Positions 6,266 to 7,577 of a stretch of 7,577 nucleotides of DNA are shown in pieces. Position numbers and translations under genes: made by a program. Source of the stretch: Prevotellaceae bacterium (GTDB lineage Bacteria > Bacteroidota > Bacteroidia > Bacteroidales > UBA932); assembly GCA_031278135.1 (NCBI GenBank), contig JAITKY010000297.1, positions 1 to 7,577 on the forward strand, read 5' to 3'. Within the stretch, counting starts at the first letter, position 1. Every line of letters starts with the position of its first letter. The notes under the pieces are model-generated. The model was not told the DNA's origin, searched no databases, and saw nothing but the letters and a program-made list of their open reading frames with translations.

Positions 6266-7108
6266 ATGAATTTATTATCTGATACATTTGTATTAAACAA
6301 CGGAAGTGGGATTCCGTGTATTGGTTTCGGGACATGGCAAACGCCAGACGGACAAACAGCCGTAAATTCCGTGAAATATGCTATCGAAGCGGGATACCGT
6401 CATATCGACACGGCGGCTATTTATGGAAATGAAAAGGGTGTTGGACAAGGTATTCGAGAATCGGGCATCGATCGCAGGGAATTGTTTATAACCACCAAGT
6501 TATGGAATACTGATCGCGGTTACGAAACAGCATTGAAAGCATTCGATACGAGTTTGAAAAATCTGGGGGTGGATTACATAGACTTGTATCTGATTCATTG
6601 GCCCGATAATCATTCGAATGGTGCCAAAGTCAATGCGGACACCTGGCGTGCATTCGAGAAACTTTATAAAGAAGGTGCAATAAAAGCAATAGGAGTGAGT
6701 AATTTTCTTGAACATCACCTTCGTACATTGTTAGACAGCGCCGAAATTGTACCGGCAATCGACCAGATTGAATTTCATCCCGGACAGATGCAGCCGGAAA
6801 CAGTATTGTTCTGTAAATCAAACGGAATATTTGTGCAGGCATGGAGTCCGCTTGGTACGGGCAGAATGTTGAATAATCCCGAATTAACGAAAATTGCTCA
6901 AAAATATGGCAAATCGGTAGCGCAATTGTGTATACGGTGGGCTTTGCAGAACAATGTCCTGCCTTTACCCAAATCGGTAACTCCTTCGCGTATAAAAGAA
7001 AACGCCAATGTCTTCGATTTCGAAATTTCGGATGCTGATATGCAGACTATCAATTCCATGCCGTACTTTGGTGGTTCCGGATTGAATCCCGATACGATAA
7101 TGTTTTGA
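6266..7108 (+). CDS. Aldo/keto reductase (2,5-diketo-D-gluconate reductase-like)
   Basis: The 280-residue product is a complete NAD(P)H-dependent aldo/keto reductase with a cytoplasmic TIM-barrel fold that reduces aldehydes and ketones. The catalytic tetrad is visible: D48 and Y53 in GYRHIDTAAIYGNE (43-56), K78 in FITTKLWNT, and H111 in DLYLIHWPD. The barrel continues with AIGVSNF, QIEFHP and QAWSPLG. The C-terminal cofactor-binding region LPLPKSVTPSRIKEN contains the KS and R-x-x-E-N pattern for the adenosine phosphate. The short length and lack of long loops fit the prokaryotic AKR5-type group that includes 2,5-diketo-D-gluconate reductases. True substrate cannot be inferred, so no gene symbol is given. 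It is monocistronic or leads into the decayed ATPase gene; no pathway partner lies nearby. Confidence 0.93.
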   Translation: MNLLSDTFVLNNGSGIPCIGFGTWQTPDGQTAVNSVKYAIEAGYRHIDTAAIYGNEKGVGQGIRESGIDRRELFITTKLWNTDRGYETALKAFDTSLKNLGVDYIDLYLIHWPDNHSNGAKVNADTWRAFEKLYKEGAIKAIGVSNFLEHHLRTLLDSAEIVPAIDQIEFHPGQMQPETVLFCKSNGIFVQAWSPLGTGRMLNNPELTKIAQKYGKSVAQLCIRWALQNNVLPLPKSVTPSRIKENANVFDFEISDADMQTINSMPYFGGSGLNPDTIMF

Positions 7109-7110
7109 AC

Positions 7111-7160
7111 ACTGACAGATTTGGCTAAATCTCAGTAAAAACACCCACATTTAGCCAAAT
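7111..7160 (+). terminator. Overlapping inverted repeats after the aldo/keto reductase gene
   Basis: A perfect 12-bp inverted repeat, ATTTGGCTAAAT (7119-7130) and ATTTAGCCAAAT (7149-7160), encloses an 18-nt loop just after the stop codon. An alternative hairpin uses the same left arm: ACTGA-CA-GATTT (7111-7122) pairs with AAATCTCAGT (7127-7136), with a two-base bulge and a GGCT loop. The two folds exclude each other. Neither is followed by a U-tract on the plus strand, so a terminator role is plausible by position but not proven. Confidence 0.45.
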
Positions 7161-7163
7161 TGT

Positions 7164-7577
7164 ATGAGTATGAAAGTGATTATTGGACGAAAATGGGAAC
7201 AGAAGTTACTCAACCGGTACTTTGAATCGGGCAAGCCGGAATTTGTGGCTGTTTATGGCAGACGACGAATTGATAAAACCTTTCTTATCAGAGAGTTTTT
7301 TGATAAAAAGTTTGCGTTTTACTTTTCCAGAGTAAAAAATTCAAACAAACAAAACAACTTGAAAAATTTAATATCGCAATAAATCGATACAGCAACACAT
7401 ATTTTCCGCCGGTAAAAACTTGGAACCGTGCGTTTGAACAGTCAAAAACCGTTTTGGAAATTTTTATCGATAAACTCCCTGGCTCGACACTCCTTCGTCG
7501 GGCTTTATTCTTGTATTTGAATATTTTTGGAACACTTGGACCTCGACTCGAAATGATATTTTTCTGATAATATGTGG
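7164..7577 (+). pseudogene. Decayed AAA+ ATPase (DUF234-type family), partial, continues past window end
   Basis: The open frame from 7164 gives IIGRKWEQKLLNRYF...FVAVYGRRR then IDKTFLIREFF, the N-terminus of the common prokaryotic 'ATP-binding protein' family of AAA+ ATPases, but stops at 7382. Homologous sequence carries on in other frames. From about 7361 frame 2 reads EKFNIAINRYSNTYFPPVKTW, seen as two adjoining pieces, then AFEQ and IFIDKLP. From 7480 a third frame reads WLDTPSSGF, EYFWNTWTSTRND and LIICG to the window edge. One base lost in the A-run 7362-7366 and one lost in the C-run 7477-7479 would restore a single frame. In addition the Walker A GKT is DKT (D37, codon 7272-7274), and the Walker B-type IDEL is IDKL (codon 7472-7474). 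An active protein is unlikely. The substitutions argue for real decay rather than only sequencing error. The native family members act as NTPases of unclear role and usually extend well beyond this point. Confidence 0.85.

Noticed and set aside
7164..7382. An intact 72-residue protein
   Set aside because: Homology to the ATPase family continues in other frames past the stop, so this is the 5' fragment of a pseudogene.

Overview
The window looks like chromosomal DNA from a member of the Bacteroidota, most likely the order Bacteroidales. The protein-coding genes read as that group's versions of housekeeping enzymes. Boxes matching the Bacteroides-type -7 promoter element (TAnnTTTG) lie in front of four gene starts, and clear Shine-Dalgarno sites are mostly absent. 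Genus cannot be called from this sequence.

Layout from left to right. Positions 1-594 carry no recognisable full-size gene. They hold a 38-bp near-perfect palindrome, a nested inverted-repeat element that resembles a dispersed intergenic repeat, and one possible 23-codon ORF. Next come waaA (Kdo transferase, lipid A core) and lepA (elongation factor 4), both on the minus strand. They are 4 bp apart, so they almost certainly share a transcript running lepA then waaA; waaA appears to start at TTG. A 548-bp gap (3620-4167) holds the lepA promoter, a striking array of five 23-bp tandem repeats each containing a 14-bp palindrome, degenerate and inverted copies beside it, and a hairpin just past pgk. 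Then pgk (phosphoglycerate kinase) and a small LEA14/WHy-like putative lipoprotein gene follow, both minus strand. The lipoprotein gene's terminator-like hairpin contains the pgk -7 element. From 6105 the layout is divergent: the lipoprotein gene reads left and an aldo/keto reductase gene reads right, with back-to-back promoters. The right edge holds the start of a decayed AAA+ ATPase gene with two frameshifts and altered Walker A and B motifs, running off the window.

The intact genes are housekeeping or general metabolism (translation, glycolysis, envelope biogenesis, carbonyl reduction) and do not form one pathway. I see no CRISPR array, toxin-antitoxin pair, phage gene or intact transposase. 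The most unexplained structure is the 23-bp palindromic tandem array between pgk and lepA. The best-supported new reading is the ATPase pseudogene, reconstructed by following the family motifs across three frames.
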